Shown one piece after another: positions 1-12,385 of a DNA stretch of 64,000 nt. Made by a program: the position numbers and the translations under genes. The DNA comes from Athripsodes cinereus (lineage: Eukaryota > Arthropoda > Insecta > Trichoptera > Leptoceridae), in assembly GCA_947579605.1 (NCBI GenBank), contig OX388307.1, positions 7,975,237 through 8,039,236 of the forward strand, in the 5' to 3' direction. Every line of letters begins with the position of its first letter. Positions within the stretch are counted from its first letter, which is position 1. Below the pieces are notes generated by a model. The model was not told where the DNA came from. It did not search any database and worked only from the letters and a program-made list of their open reading frames with translations.

Positions 1-566
1 TTTTGAATTATGACAAGCATTTTTTCTTCAATTTTACTGCCGATTTTGTCGCATAACACCGTTCAACTATAAAGTTTGTTTGTCTACCTACAGTGTTTAA
101 TTTTAATTTGACGAGTATTTCTTGAACGAGGGTGGGTTAAAAGCTAGTTATAATAATAATATGTAACAAAACAAATCCGTTCAAATAAATGACATTCTCA
201 AATCTCAGCGGTATCCAGGAGTGCTTTAAATAGAAGAATATTATATACTTATATATTGAGTACTGTGGATGGGAACGGTTACACATGACAGTAACTAATG
301 CAAGTAATGAGGACGATGGATGGCATAGAATTAAACGAAACAATAACTAACACGCCACTTGTACATTCTAAACAATACACAATATTTAACAAGAATTTTC
401 ACTAGTTTTGATATTTTCTTATTAAATGTGTAGAAATAACGGTGCGAAGAAATACAATATATTGCAATTTGATTTAAGATAAAAAAGATAATTTGACAAG
501 CTAAGGACATTATTTTTTACTCGATCTGTTTCTGAATCTGATTTCGAAGACCTTTAGTTAGATTTT
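1..566. other. AT-rich DNA, no gene seen
   Basis: No coding frame, RNA gene or repeat relationship that I can support. The frame on the minus strand at 137-343 is AT-rich, lacks any domain signature and is probably chance. Confidence 0.5.
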
Positions 567-707
567 GGGTTAGTTGGAAGAGATCGCGCCTTTGCGATAA
601 ACTCGCCCTCTGTATATTGATTGTATTTAATTTGAATGTATACCTTTTATGTAATTTTTTTTAATCAATGTACAGTAAAGAATGAATAAATAAATAAATA
701 AATAAAA
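567..707 (+). mobile_element. 3' module of a non-LTR element (tail repeat, copy 1)
   Basis: The copy reads GGGTTAGTTGGAAGAGATCG, then GATAAACTCGCC, then a short AT-rich part, then AATGTACAGTAAAGAATG and an (AATA)n tail. The same order recurs at nine places in the window. From general knowledge this motif with an AATAAA-type tail is a common lepidopteran LINE/SINE 3' end; the parent family is not identified here. Confidence 0.75.
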
Positions 708-797
708 TAGTACGACAGTCTATTTTTAAGAACATCATTAACCAGACGTTTTTATGACAAAACTTCAAGATCCCCAAGAGATTTGTCTCCTAATCTT

Positions 798-1030
798 TCT
801 ATGCTATAATATAAATCAAATAGAGTAGCCAGAAGACCAGCCGCGTGTAATAAACATGCAAGCATCCTCTGTGTCCCGAAAAAAGAAGACATTCAGGATA
901 GGTGGCAAACCTAATTACTGAATTCAAGATATCAATTTTTTTTTCGATTACCTACCTTTTACAGGACAATCGAAAACTAATGAAAAATAGTAAAAGACCT
1001 ATTCTTTTCCGACCACTCTACGGTTTTATC
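798..1030 (-). mobile_element. SINE-T copy, nearly full length, diverged
   Basis: On the minus strand this follows the SINE-T order: 5' block (CTATTCTTT region near 1005), GTGTCCTGTAAAAGG block (near 955), CAGCGATGAGG/ACCCATCCTGAATG block (near 890-920), CATGTTTATTACA block and a decayed 3' end near 800. The 3' CCGTGATGGTATAG segment is badly eroded, so this is an old copy. Confidence 0.7.
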
Positions 1031-1760
1031 TATGATCCCCAATCTTTCACCTCATTCATAATTAGTAGAATAAACAATCGGGAGATTCTTGGACTCAAAA
1101 GAGTCAATATTAATATATCAGATTGTGGTGATAATGATTATTAGAGCTGAGTAATGTTTATAGGTATCTAAAAGTTAAAATGTTGGCAAACACAGAAGTT
1201 ATAGCGGCTCTATTGGATTGCTGATGTAGACCTCTGTTAAAAGTGATTATTATTAAAATACATAGAAACGGGTACTTGTGCAAATTCATTAAGTATTGTC
1301 AAACAACACACGCGCAGGTAAACAACTTACAGCGGATAATTATTAATAAGTATCACTTGGCGCTGATACAACTTAAAAGAATCAAGCAGGTACTAGTGAG
1401 GTATGCACGGATGCTAAAATACAAATATCACCTCTTCATATAGAAGTCCTTTGCTGAAATAGGTATCTAGAAAAGTAGTAATTTCATCTCTTTTCGTCCT
1501 TTCTTTTTGAAACATCATCAATTTCGTCTATCAATGTTCCGTTTGAAAACAGTGCGGATACAAGTTCCCTCCAGTCAAAGCAATGTCGTTCCAATGGAGT
1601 AAGATCGTCCAATGATAATTATCGTTGTGATATTAAAAACGGTGCATTTTAAAAGAGGAGTAATGAGATAAACCTATCTTTGTTTGTCCTATAAGTGTTT
1701 TTTTGTACATGGATGGATTTTCCACACCTCCATATGTGATCCTTTATAAGAAATGGAACA
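1031..1760. other. AT-rich DNA, no gene seen
   Basis: Contains only short low-complexity frames (for example + strand 1243-1443) with no recognisable motif. No repeat relation found. Confidence 0.45.
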
Positions 1761-1763
1761 TTT

Positions 1764-1850
1764 TAGTTCAGCGACGAAGCGTGCCATCCCTCCACAATTT
1801 CTGAACTTTTCTTAGTACAGAGTACAAGGTAGTAGGCTGACTACTCTAGA
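1764..1850 (+). mobile_element. SINE-T fragment
   Basis: Short internal piece matching the block that runs TTCAGCGATGAAG, then TGCCACCCATCC, in other copies (here TTCAGCGACGAAG followed by TGCCATCCCTCC). Both ends are lost. Confidence 0.5.
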
Positions 1851-1889
1851 ATGAATGAACTTAAGAGGTTTTCTTATAGATGAGAGATA

Positions 1890-2031
1890 GGTTAGTTGGA
1901 AGACATCGCATTTTAGCGATAAACTCGCCCTCTGTACATTAAATTGTATAAATTATATTTTCTATGTTAATTTGTATTAATGTAAACAATGTACAGTGAA
2001 GAATAAAATAAATAAATAAATAAATAAATAA
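1890..2031 (+). mobile_element. 3' module of a non-LTR element (tail repeat, copy 2)
   Basis: One of the best-preserved copies: GGTTAGTTGGAAGACATCG, TTTTAGCGATAAACTCGCC, CTCTGTACATT, then AATGTACAGTGAAGAATAAA and five or six AATA units. It is very close to the copy at 50390, which suggests the same subfamily. Confidence 0.8.
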
Positions 2032-2104
2032 GTAGGTACTACACAAAAAAATGACTGATTAATTTGATTTAGATTCACCTGAAAACGTTTTATTTAAATA
2101 CATA

Positions 2105-2197
2105 CATAGACAACTCACACAGATCGAGCTAGTCCCAAACTAAGATAAATCTTGTATTATGGGTACTAACGCGACGATACACGTAGTATTGATAATT
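2105..2197 (-). mobile_element. SINE-B 3' fragment
   Basis: In the minus direction it carries the SINE-B 3' body: GTACCCATAATACAAGAT, TAGTTTGGGACTAGCTCG and a TGTGTGAGTTGTCTATG end. The tRNA-like head is absent. Its full relative is at 27841-28083. Confidence 0.75.
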
Positions 2198-2838
2198 AAA
2201 TATTCCCTAGTTGGTAGTTATACTTTTTGTTCTAAATATGAATAGGAATAAACTTAACACGATTACTATAATTCATGCTAATAATTTAAGAATACAGTTT
2301 ATCGGAAACAAGATCGTGTCTCTGCAGGTAATAATACCATACACTATGTTGTATCTACAATATTAATCATGTTGCAATAGTAATTGAAAAGCAAATCCTT
2401 CATACAAATACTATGTACATACGTAAATAGTAGTTTTATTGAAATCAGTTGCGTTTACTGTTTATTAATATTATATTATTACTAGTCTAATTATACCTTG
2501 ATTCGATCAGGAAAAAAAAAGTAAAATTAACACTTGCAGGTGGAATAAGTACTTTCCTATGATTCGACAAAAATTGGAGGTAATTATTCGAAAATTGTTC
2601 AAATGTTTTTGACAGTTCTTTCACAGAGTAAAAAATATATTAAAGTAGAAATTTCCTAGTTGTGATGTAAAAGGTGATGCTCTATTTTTCCATTGTACTT
2701 AATTTGTTTATATCTGTAAATGGATTGTTTTAGGTAAACACAATTTTGGAATGTATACATCAAGAAAATAACAATATTTTAGATCCATCTTGCTACTTAT
2801 ACTTATATTCAACATAATTAAGTAAATAAAAAAAATGT
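2198..2838. other. AT-rich DNA, no gene seen
   Basis: No frame, RNA gene or repeat that I can support. Confidence 0.45.
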
Positions 2839-3007
2839 ATAAAATTGAATTTATTCTTATTCTTCTTCGCCCTCGCCTTTATCCCATTTACTTGGGGTCG
2901 GCTCTCCTAGTCCTCATCTTCCAAGTTTTGCGGTCCCCTGCATCCTCCGCGCGCAACTTTGCCTCCTTCATATCCCTGGCAATTGTGGACATAAAATTGA
3001 ATTTATT
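2839..3007 (-). pseudogene. LINE-P C-terminal fragment with 17-bp TSD (copy 1)
   Basis: The insert is 2856-2990. It encodes on the minus strand STIARDMKEAKLRAEDAGD and ends RTRRADPK, the C-terminus of a non-LTR retrotransposon protein; the 3' end is a GAAGAA-rich tail. Both sides carry the identical 17-bp direct repeat ATAAAATTGAATTTATT (2839-2855 and 2991-3007), the mark of target-primed reverse transcription. Only about 135 bp was copied, so it was dead on arrival. The same family lies at 8273 and 31527. Confidence 0.9.
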
Positions 3008-3009
3008 AT

Positions 3010-3520
3010 TGTCCATATATATGTTATGTAACATAACTATGATTTGTCTTGACACATCGTGCAGAACAATATATGCAATGCCCACACAAAGTTGATAACA
3101 CTTATATCTCTGTTAATATGCAAGATACTTATGTATATACTATGATTTTGGCTTAAAACCTGCTTAAGGATGAGACCTTGTATGGAGTGTATTATTTTCT
3201 TCCAGTTTTGTATACTTATGATGTCTATAAGTAAACATACAAACATACGATAGGACAGAAACATTTATTAGATTAAGCTACAAGGTGGTATTTAGACGTA
3301 AGGATTGAATTTAAACAATAGTGGCGCCAATGGAAATGAACAAGTCCGTAATAGATAGGTAACATTGAGCAAATAATATTATATCGAATGATAAACATAG
3401 TAATGATACAGTCATATATTGAGTAAATGTTATAACTATAATTACTAAATTTGAATAACCAGATATTCATCTTATACAAGAATCATTAAAAATTAGTGAA
3501 ATTAGTAAGTGAGGGCCAAA
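3010..3520. other. AT-rich DNA, no gene seen
   Basis: Minus-strand frames at 3037-3264 and 3273-3479 have no domain signature and AT-driven composition. Nothing else is supported. Confidence 0.45.
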
Positions 3521-3521
3521 A

Positions 3522-3612
3522 GAGGGCCGAACACCTGCCTTTTGCAAGACACTCGAAAACGTACAGAAAAGAGCGGGAGACCTATTTTTTACAAAGGACT
3601 TCACGTGGTGAC
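3522..3612 (-). mobile_element. SINE-T 5' fragment
   Basis: Covers only the 5' third of SINE-T on the minus strand: the CACGTGAAG / CTCCCGCTCTTTTCTG block and the TTTTCGAGTGTCTTGCAAAA block. The rest is missing. Confidence 0.7.
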
Positions 3613-5009
3613 TCAATTGCAACACAATTGTTCTGAATATAGAGGTTTGTTACTATAATGTGTTTTTGAAAAAATAGTTAAAAGAACACGGAAGCTTGCA
3701 TAGAAATGTGTTCTTGAAATAATTTCTCTCCAGTGCTCAACTATTTTTGTGATATAAAAAAAAAACTTGTAACGTATGTAGGATCTTAATCGATACTTGA
3801 AGAAGAATACATTTATAATTATAATAATCTTTACAACTAAAAACTAGGTAATATTGTACAAAATTTACAAGTAAGGTATATAATACAGTAGGTTATACAA
3901 CATATCTCAGTTGTACTTACCTAAGAATGTAATATTATTTTAGCTCAAGGGACAAAGTGTGTAACACCAGTAGGTTGTTATGTACATGTTGTTGTATGGG
4001 GATATAAATAATAACAAGACAATGAAATGGAGAGCGAACTTGTGCACTATTCCTTCATAATAATATTATAGAACTATCAACATAACATTGTTCCTACCAC
4101 TACTGTGCTAAGTTTAAGACATTGTTTGTAATAGAGTAATTTGTAATACTAGATTTATGTTTCTGAGTTGTGAACTATTCAAAGTATTTCATTATGATAT
4201 GAATAAATTACTATACAACTACATTTCTACACTTTGCTAAAATGATGATTTGGTAATGTAATTATTTTCTACATGTATCAATTAGAATTTCCTCATTCTT
4301 TTCTGCTTTCAAGTTGAGCTTCTTAAAAAGGCTAAAATTAGAATTTATTATTTGGGGCATGGCAACTATTCTGAATATCTTATTTTTTACGAAGCATGTA
4401 AAAAGACTTGTATGTCATATACATGCAATTTTTTCAATACTTACTCCGCTCTTGTGGGTAATGACGTGATGGTTTGAAAAGAGAAATAGAAGTGGAATCT
4501 GCGTCTCTAGTTAAATTTACAACAACTCTTAAATGCGCGATTTTATCAACTCATTAATACGTTTATTTGATTCTCAGCAAAAGTATAATGTAATAAAAAA
4601 TCACAGCTTTTCATTTAAGTACAAATTTCAGAATCATAAATGAAGAACTTAAAAAATATTTTGTAGCTCATTTTAATATATTTTTACACATTTATGCTTT
4701 AACAACTATCTTCGTTTCTCGTAAACAAATATCTCCGTCTGAATATGAATTTGACAAAGTAAAATATTTAATTAGGAGATGTTGGGTATGTAGGTAATGA
4801 TAAAATATTTAAATTATAATTTTCTCGTTGAAATGTGTGGCCAACCTCAACCATAAAATATATTGTTGCTGATTTAAAAATGATCCTTTAATTTCTTGTA
4901 ATAATAAATTTTGAGCAAATGTTACATATGATAATAAATCAAACAAAACTTCTGTAATATCCGATTTCATACAAACCAAAATTATTACATATTGTAAATT
5001 ATAACATTT
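3613..5009. other. AT-rich DNA, no gene seen
   Basis: 1.4 kb without recognisable genes or repeat copies. Confidence 0.45.
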
Positions 5010-5030
5010 TCCTTTCCTTTCCTTTCCTTA
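5007..5030. repeat. (CTTTC)n microsatellite
   Basis: About four and a half tandem CTTTC-type pentamers. Confidence 0.8.
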
Positions 5031-5311
5031 GTGAGCACACATCATAAAGTTTCTTGTATGAAAGTATTACCAAACCATAAAACCATGAATGACTTATAAT
5101 AATATGTCTATATCAGCTAATGGTTTTAAGCAAAGATTAACCAAAATTCGGATGAAAGCATTCTTAAATTTCGTACAATGTGGTTAAAATGAAACGAGTT
5201 AGGTTAATTTTACCCATTTAAAAAAAGTCTCACATTTATTTGTGGGTTAAAGAAGACGCTTATTTTTTAAGATTCCTGATGGCTAGGGAGATCCTCTTTC
5301 AAGAGGTGATA

Positions 5312-5425
5312 AGGTGGTCTGTAGCGTAATGGTTGAGTCCCATGGTTCGATAACACCCGCAGCCGACTTTCACTACCTTCAGTGGAGGATGTAAGGGGTA
5401 TATTTAAAATTTATTTCAAATTCAG
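5312..5425 (+). mobile_element. Decayed tRNA-headed SINE (SINE-A-like)
   Basis: A tRNA-like start (GGTCTGTAGCGTAATGG) is followed by a B-box-like CATGGTTCGATAAC. The 3' part, GGATGTAAGGGGTATAT then TTTATTTCAAA, resembles the SINE-A 3' end at 22801-22925. The copy is strongly diverged and its limits are approximate. Confidence 0.45.
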
Positions 5426-5530
5426 ATTCATCAGAATGAAAAAAAATTACACTACAATAAACAAAAGTATCAGAACATCCTGGAAACAGACAGCCTATTT
5501 GGTAGAAAATAGTTAAAAAAAAACTGCATA

Positions 5531-5776
5531 TCTATTATACCATCATGGCATTTCACACTGAAGGAGTATCCAATAGACTAATTACGTGTTAAAACATGCA
5601 GTTTGTCATCTTTTTGCCGGTAAAAGCTAAGACACTCAGGATTGGTGGCATACCTAATCCCCGAATTTTATCTCATTCGTAATGTTTTGAGAATACCTGC
5701 TTTTTACAGCACACTCGAAAACTTACATAAAAGAGTGGGAGATATATTCTTTTTCGGGAACTTTGACGGAAGTGAC
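5531..5776 (-). mobile_element. SINE-T copy, full length
   Basis: Reads through the whole element on the minus strand, from the 5' block near 5776 to the 3' end TGCCATGATGGTATAATAG at 5531-5550. It carries all diagnostic blocks but many substitutions, so it is an older copy. The (TAG)n tail has been lost. Confidence 0.85.
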
Positions 5777-6405
5777 GAACTAGATTGATCCGTATTCCTG
5801 AAAAAAAAAACAGATAAAAACAAAAGAAAATTGCGAATATGTCACTCCGTATGAAATTTCTGGATGTCAGTCAACATTAATTTGATAATAGTAAAATTTC
5901 ATAGAGAGTACCTATGTTTAAAACCGCACACTATTTAGTTTATGTTACAAGGTATGTAATTTGGGTTCTGGGTGATAAAATTTAGTATGTATATGACAAT
6001 GTAATGAATCCTAAAGCGTCTGTTTTATAATCGTAAACTAGGCATTACACGTAATAAACTCTACTACGGCATTCCCATAGTGATATTTTAATGTGAAAAT
6101 TCATGTTTAACCACGTATTACACGTAGTAGGTACTATTTTAATAGCACTTGCGTACAAAATAAAAAAAATGGATTAGATGTAGATGAGCATAGAATTTAT
6201 TCATTCGTTTGGCATTTGTGTTTCTTCTCTAGAATGCATGGTGAAAAATGACCTTTTTCATTTAGAAAATGAGCGAGGCACGTGAATGATTACTTTAAAT
6301 ATAAATAAGAAAGTTAATAGAGAGCACAAAATGAATACAATTTTCTTAAAATCAAAGTGATTTTTCATCAATTAAGGCTATTTTTTCCATTTTATTCATA
6401 ACTCT
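5777..6405. other. AT-rich DNA, no gene seen
   Basis: No supported feature. Confidence 0.45.
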
Positions 6406-6439
6406 TTGTAATTTATTTATTTATTGTACATAAAAAAAT

Positions 6440-6569
6440 GTTTATTTATTTCATTCTTCTTGCACATCATCATTCACATTAAAAAAAAAACAAATCAGTT
6501 TACATAAGAAAAATGTGATGATGTGCAGTGGCGAGATTATCACTTTATAGTGATTTCTTCCATCTAACC
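6440..6569 (-). mobile_element. 3' module of a non-LTR element (tail repeat, diverged copy)
   Basis: On the minus strand: GGTTAGATGGAAGAAATCAC, TAAAGTGATAATCTCGCCAC, TGCACATCATC, and after a poly-T stretch GATGTGCAAGAAGAATGAAA and AATA units. It keeps the module order but with different bases in the paired ATCAC/GTGAT and GATGTGCA positions, so it is a different subfamily. Confidence 0.7.
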
Positions 6570-8270
6570 ACGTAGAAACGGTGTATTGAAAGTAGGGCCG
6601 TTCGAGAAATCAGGAACTTGTATGGAACAAATACGTCACAAATGAAGCGATACCCCCATGTTGAGTAGGCACTTACTCTGAAAAAACTGTAATATTTGCG
6701 ATACGAACAAGACGATGATCCTATCTAGTCATACTTGTATATTGAGATAAATTATTTCATGAATTTTTGACACAGTTGGATCACAAGCCTTGAGTCGATT
6801 CATAAGCGTCGAAACTCTGTGTCATGAACTTCTGAAGGAAGTTCACATATGTATGGGTATCATATACAACATACCTACCTAGTAAATACCTATTCAAATA
6901 GGTTAACTATCGGTGAATGAAACCAAGTGGAATGATTAATCTAGAGTGGTTTAAAATATAATTGAGATAAATTATGTTTTGAGTAATAATAATAAAACAC
7001 ACGTACCTAATTCTATCATTGTGATTGTGAAAATATTTGTTTTGTAAAATATACTTTATAATTATATATTTGTAATATTTCTTTATATGATGGATATTAT
7101 ATGTGTAAGGTGACGACAGTAATTGCTAGTTTGTCCGTCAGTTTCTTTGTCTTAAGTCTTAAGATATTGTAAAACAACGATCTTTGATTCGTCTCGACAA
7201 GGGGTGTGGGAGGAGAAATCGAAAACATAAGATAATAATATCACAAAACACGAGACGTCATGATAAAATATATTAAATAAAACTGTATCAGGTTGTTATT
7301 ATAATCCAATTATTACACGAAACAATATTGAGAATAGAATGTTTAAAATTAAAAATTTGGTTATGACATGCGGTTTACTAATTAATTAAGTGATATTTTC
7401 TATATGATATTTCATACCAACTTTTTAGAAATGCTAACAGTAAACTAACTGTATTTAATAAATACGCAGGCCGTTCTCTTCTTGAGAATAAAAAATAAGA
7501 CAATAAGGTTTGAAGGCAAACCTAATTATTTTGAATGCATGTTTTGCTTTTTTATCGTTTATTTTTTAGATAAACTTTATTTGTCGGATATTTCAGGAGT
7601 CCAAGGACTCCTATTTATTCGATAAAATTATATTTTTTGGATAAAGTCGAATTCTTACGATACTATGAAAAAAACAAAACATTTATTTTATACAAGAAGA
7701 CATGGATTCCATGAATTTACTCTTAAACACGCCACTAAAACATTGAGCAGTTAAGACTGTGAAAAATGTTGTGAAAAAAAATTGTCTACAAGAATGAAGG
7801 CTCGTTTCCTTCTGTATTTCTGGATGGAATCTTCAAAAACGATGTTTATATGTATAACTACAGTAATACATACTATTTACAGAAACAGGGACGATTGTGA
7901 ACATAAAACTAATCAACGTCTTTTTATTTCTATTTTATTCAAAAAGTGATAAGACATGCGACTTACAAACGGATGATCGTACTATAAAAACTCACAGCAC
8001 ATCCTCACAGTGCCATTAAATTGAATGACATTTAGTAGGAGATAAAGTCTCTCAAATCAAATTTATTAATGGTGATGAAATGAATAATGAAAAGCAACAA
8101 TTAAAAAGTATCGCCTGACTTGACGTTGCCTTATAAATCACACCAGTGACTCTATCTATCCTTCGATCAAAATGCTTGAGAGTGGGACTGAGATGTTACT
8201 CATGGTAGTTTCTCGACATACAAAATATTCAACTCCATTTTACTTTTGTGACTGCTCTTTATACAAAATA
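6570..8270. other. AT-rich DNA, no gene seen
   Basis: 1.7 kb with no gene or clear repeat copy. It holds the short perfect hairpin at 7595-7612. Confidence 0.45.
7595..7612. repeat. Short perfect inverted repeat
   Basis: AGGAGTCC-AA-GGACTCCT: 8-bp arms with a 2-bp centre. The flanks are weakly complementary too (GTCGGATATTTC against TATTTATTCGATA), so it may be the core of a decayed hairpin element. Confidence 0.6.
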
Positions 8271-8272
8271 TA

Positions 8273-8493
8273 TAATTCCTTTTTATCTTCTTCTTCGCCC
8301 TCGCCTTTATCCCATTTACTAGGGGTCGGCTCTCCTAGTCCTCATCTTCCAAGTTTTGCGGTCCCCTGCATCCTCCGCGCGCAACTTTGCCTCCTTCATA
8401 TCCCTGGCAATTGTGGACATCCAGGTGGTCACTGGTCTGCCTGGTCTTCTGGGTCCTACTTCCACGTCCATCGTCTTTTTAATTCCTTTTTAT
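8273..8493 (-). pseudogene. LINE-P C-terminal fragment with 14-bp TSD (copy 2)
   Basis: The insert is 8287-8479. On the minus strand it encodes KKTMDVEVGPRRPGRPVT, then TTWMSTIARDMKEAK, ending RTRRADP and stop. It is flanked by the 14-bp direct repeat TAATTCCTTTTTAT at 8273-8286 and 8480-8493. It extends about 58 bp further 5' than copy 1 and is otherwise almost identical over the shared part, so both are young and independent insertions. Confidence 0.9.
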
Positions 8494-8646
8494 ATTCGGA
8501 TATTTATAACAATAAGACCTGTTACTCATCTAAATGCATTTTTTTATAATATTCAATAATAAACGAATGCATAGCAATGAGAAGCAGTTCTTCTTCAATT
8601 TCGAATAAAATTATGAATGAATTGATCAGAAAACAGAAAAATGTAG

Positions 8647-8836
8647 TTTTTTTTTATTTAAAAAAAAAAAGATATATCTGGGTTTTTGTTATAAACCCAA
8701 ATACAACCTTATACACCTTTCACAGTAAGCTAAAAGCTTGTGTCGTGAAAGGGGAGTTTGCCGGCACCTGGGATCGAACCCCGGACCCCTTGTTCACAAG
8801 GCCGAGACTCTACCTCCAGGCTACCGACGAACTCGC
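8647..8836 (-). mobile_element. SINE-A, tRNA-headed, full length
   Basis: Starts on the minus strand at 8836 with GAGTTCGTCGGTAGCCTGGAG (A-box region). The B-box-like GGGGTTCGATCCCAGG comes about 60 bp in, followed by a body with CTTACTGTGAAAGGTG and TTGTATTTGGGTTTATAAC and an A/T-rich tail at 8647. Pol III promoter boxes identify a tRNA-derived SINE, not a working tRNA gene, because the acceptor stem does not close and the same unit is dispersed at 10418 and 63658. Confidence 0.85.
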
Positions 8837-8849
8837 ATCGTAGTATATT

Positions 8850-9970
8850 AAAATTAATAGACTTTCTGTGGTTCCAGACAACTTTTTGTCTTCTTTATTT
8901 ACCAAGTTATAACGAGCATAATTATTGAAACAATGAAGTACTAATTTCAGAATAGATCTGAAATAGGTGATATTTTACTCTATTCAAAATTACATTAGAA
9001 GTCTGAAAAAAGTATTCAGGAATGATATGCAAAACAGTAAAAACAACCATCAGGGATCGGGCATAAAGATATAATGTATAGTTTCTTCCTTTTATTTTAT
9101 GTGATTGAATAAATGTAAAATAGTACATATAGATTTTTTTATATGCCTATCTCAATAAACGGATTGAGATAAACTTTAAACTTTATTACCTGAATCATAT
9201 AGAGCATCTAGTTAAATTGTGTTTATTAGCAATCACTTTTGACCGTAACATGTCATTCATGTTTATTTGTATGTACGAATGTATTGCACCTAATATTATT
9301 ATTACTATTATTAGTATGTTGATAGTGCCTATAGTAATTATTATATTATATTATGATTGTGTTATTATGTTTATCTCTGACTAAGTATATGCAGTTAGTG
9401 GTGACCTCAATTAATAAACACTTTCATTTTGCGATGTTTTATTAAGCGCGAATAAAAAAAAATTGAAATTATAAGTTAGATATAAATTATGATTCTGTGG
9501 TCACTGAAATTCACTGAGATGATTATTTTATTGTTCCAATTCAATATACGTTATCAACGATCATTTGTATCCTTACGTTTCTCCTCTCAACAAAAATGCG
9601 AAAAAATTAAATAGTAAAGAAAAGTCAGCGGGTTGTTGCGAATATTATTTATACTATTCACTAATGAATTTTAAACGTATTTTTTTCATGAATCCTTTTT
9701 TGAATATACAAATTAAACTACTAAAAAAACCATTATAATCTTAAACAAATGAATAGAATGAGATAGAAACTAAGAGAATAAAAAGAAATAGACACTATTA
9801 ATTGTTTTTTACACTCGTAATTCGTTGACTCTAACAAGACATAAATAAATACGGAACAAGTTATACTCATGAAAAATAAAAACAAGAGTTTTCGGTTAAA
9901 AAGTTCTGAATTTCAACAAATATACACGTTAAATTAAAACCTACTTGTATTTCCCTTCACAGTCAAAGAT
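8850..9970. other. AT-rich DNA, no gene seen
   Basis: The minus-strand frame 8922-9128 has no motif. No repeat copies recognised. Confidence 0.45.
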
Positions 9971-9974
9971 AACG

Positions 9975-10034
9975 AAAAATATCATAATATTCATCACTAA
10001 ATTCAAAAATATCATAATATTCATCACTAAATTC
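9975..10034. repeat. Tandem duplication, 30-bp unit x2
   Basis: Two identical adjacent 30-bp copies (9975-10004 and 10005-10034), each containing ATATCATAATATTCATCAC. Confidence 0.9.
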
Positions 10035-10417
10035 GCGAATCCCAACAACCGATGTTAATTCCGTGATTGCGAAGGTAAAACTTGACTAAGAATAACAACA
10101 ATAACATAAACTACAAACAGGTTGCGTGAGTCTGTGTGCTATAATTAACACGTTAACCACCCACGTGGTAGGCGGAATGATGATGATTATTATAAGGCCT
10201 TTCTTATCCGGCCAATACAGGGTATATTAATAACATTAATACACTAATACTATGTAAAGTTGGAGATTAAAAGAGTTATACACTGTAAGGTTGATTTACT
10301 GGCTGCCCTAAACGTGGCATATGTCGTGATAGTAAAAATAGACAGACAGATACACTTTTGGGTTATAATTTCCTTTAAACTCATTCTTTACTTTTACAAG
10401 TAGTGATAACAGGTAAC

Positions 10418-10600
10418 GAGTTTGTCGGTAGCCTGGAGGTAGAGTCTCGGCCTCGTGAACATGGGGTCCGTGGTTCGAAACCAGGTGCCGGCAAACTCCC
10501 CTTTCACAACACAAGCTTTTAGTAGCTTACTGTGAAAGGTGTATAAGGTTGTATTTGGGTTTATAACAAAAACCAAGATATATCTTTTTTTTTAAAAAAG
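10418..10600 (+). mobile_element. SINE-A, tRNA-headed, full length
   Basis: Plus-strand counterpart of the copy at 8647-8836: GAGTTTGTCGGTAGCCTGG head, B-box GTGGTTCGAAACC, TGCCGGCAAACTCCCC, GTGAAAGGTGTATAAGG, then a poly-T/A tail. The B-box has drifted (CGAAACC for CGATCCC). The two copies lie 1.6 kb apart in opposite orientation, so they could pair as a large hairpin if co-transcribed. Confidence 0.85.
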
Positions 10601-12310
10601 AAAAAAGAGTCTCGATGTAGAAAGATTCTGCACAAATTAAGTTAGCGATTGGAGCAAAGGATTTATATTTCGAACTCAACGCGGTTTCAATCTTGCGTAA
10701 TATAAATAACCAATATAAGACAGTCTGTTTTCATTAAAATTTTAAAATAATATTTAATTACTACATCAGGAAAAACTCCCTCTGTATCGATATTTTTTCT
10801 CCGATAGTACGCACTACTCGCATGCATTTACAATATTATCCAATGAGAGAAAACTAACTGAAAGATAACACACTGTACAGAGATAACATAATATTTTGAG
10901 CTAATAAATAACATTTCACGTACCTACTACAAATGGACCACAACATTTAACTCATAATTATTTCATTGGTATGGGTGTATCTATTTATTGACCTTTCTAT
11001 TCTATTTGATATTCAAAGACAATCACCTCGTTTACGAGTGATTTATTACCATTGCTATTACACGAAATTCCATGTCGAGTAGGCAGATTGAGAGGAATGC
11101 CAGAAAAAAGTAAAATACAGGCTCACCCAATAAAAAAAATATTATTTCGTTTCGTACGAATATTTCGTTTCAATGATTTCAACACTCCATATGAATCATG
11201 CTAGCCACTTATTTAATTATTATGTGATAGATAGAAATATTATTGAACGATATTATTATTATGTACAACAATATAGGATCGAGATATTCTCCCATTTAGT
11301 AACGGATTGTTCGACATGATTCAATGCATAGAACCACTAGTGGGCAGGTCGCAGTCCTACCAGAGATCGACAACTAAATCGTCCAAATATGTACTCGTAA
11401 GATATATTTACATATTGCTCAAATGAAACACATTTTGATATACCAACTTGTTAATATGTTCGCTAAAATGTGCAAAACCCCGGAAAAGAGTACTCGCAGT
11501 TTCGAATTATGAATATAATTCGAAATATAATATATGTCCACCTATATACCTAAATGTATGTATGTATGTATGCAAGTTTAGTAAAAAAGATGCGTAGATC
11601 ACGCTAATGTCTTTTAAACTAATATATGTGATATTTAAGTAAATAACTAAACCTAGATATTTTAGTAAATAACTCGTTATCTCATTTTCATTTATGATGG
11701 ACATACATGGGTTTGATATTTACCACCTCATATAAGGCACACAAAAATCACTTCATCACTTAAATAAAAAATGAGATACTCGCTTTAATTGACTAGGCAT
11801 GTATGTAATCAAAGTATAATAAGATTTCAATTTTACTCAACTAATATATCAAGAGTGGGAAAAGAATTGAAAAGTAAATTTTGGCTTAAAGTAAAGCTTG
11901 GGGTTCGCTTGAAATCTTTCACCAGAAAAAACATCTTTTGAGTTAGTTGATCGCAATAATAAGATGGTTTTATAGCTCTGTTTTAGCGGAGTCAGGCGCC
12001 AGGCGAGATGTGCGAAAGGAGTATAACGCTGATATAGGCTTCAATATAATAATATAATATTATAATATAATTCATACAAGTCTCACGCAGAAGGCGTAAA
12101 TCAAATCCTTGCATAACGTCTCTTCCCTTCTACAGCTATGAACAACTTTAGAAATTCAATCTACATTTAGTAGGTCCTTTCAAAGTAAAGATGTTGATAA
12201 TGGAAATGAAATACATACTAATATCAACTCAATTGATTCATATTGAAATTAAACGAGACATGTCTGTATTTTAAAGAAAATAGTCAAACAAAATACTGTC
12301 TATCTATCTC
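10601..12310. other. AT-rich DNA, no gene seen
   Basis: No gene or element recognised in 1.7 kb. It holds a (TATG)n microsatellite at about 11552-11573. Confidence 0.45.
11552..11573. repeat. (TATG)n microsatellite
   Basis: About five tandem ATGT units. Confidence 0.85.
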
Positions 12311-12314
12311 TGTC

Positions 12315-12385
12315 TATACTTACATGACATTTCCTACATCAAGGGGTAGCCAGTAGAATAACCGGACGTTATAAGCAAATACTAG
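12315..12385 (-). mobile_element. SINE-T 3' fragment
   Basis: Carries the 3' end block on the minus strand (TGGCTACCCCTTGATG, GGAAATGTCATG, then AAGTATAGACAGAG). The 5' two thirds are absent. The copy is decayed. Confidence 0.5.
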
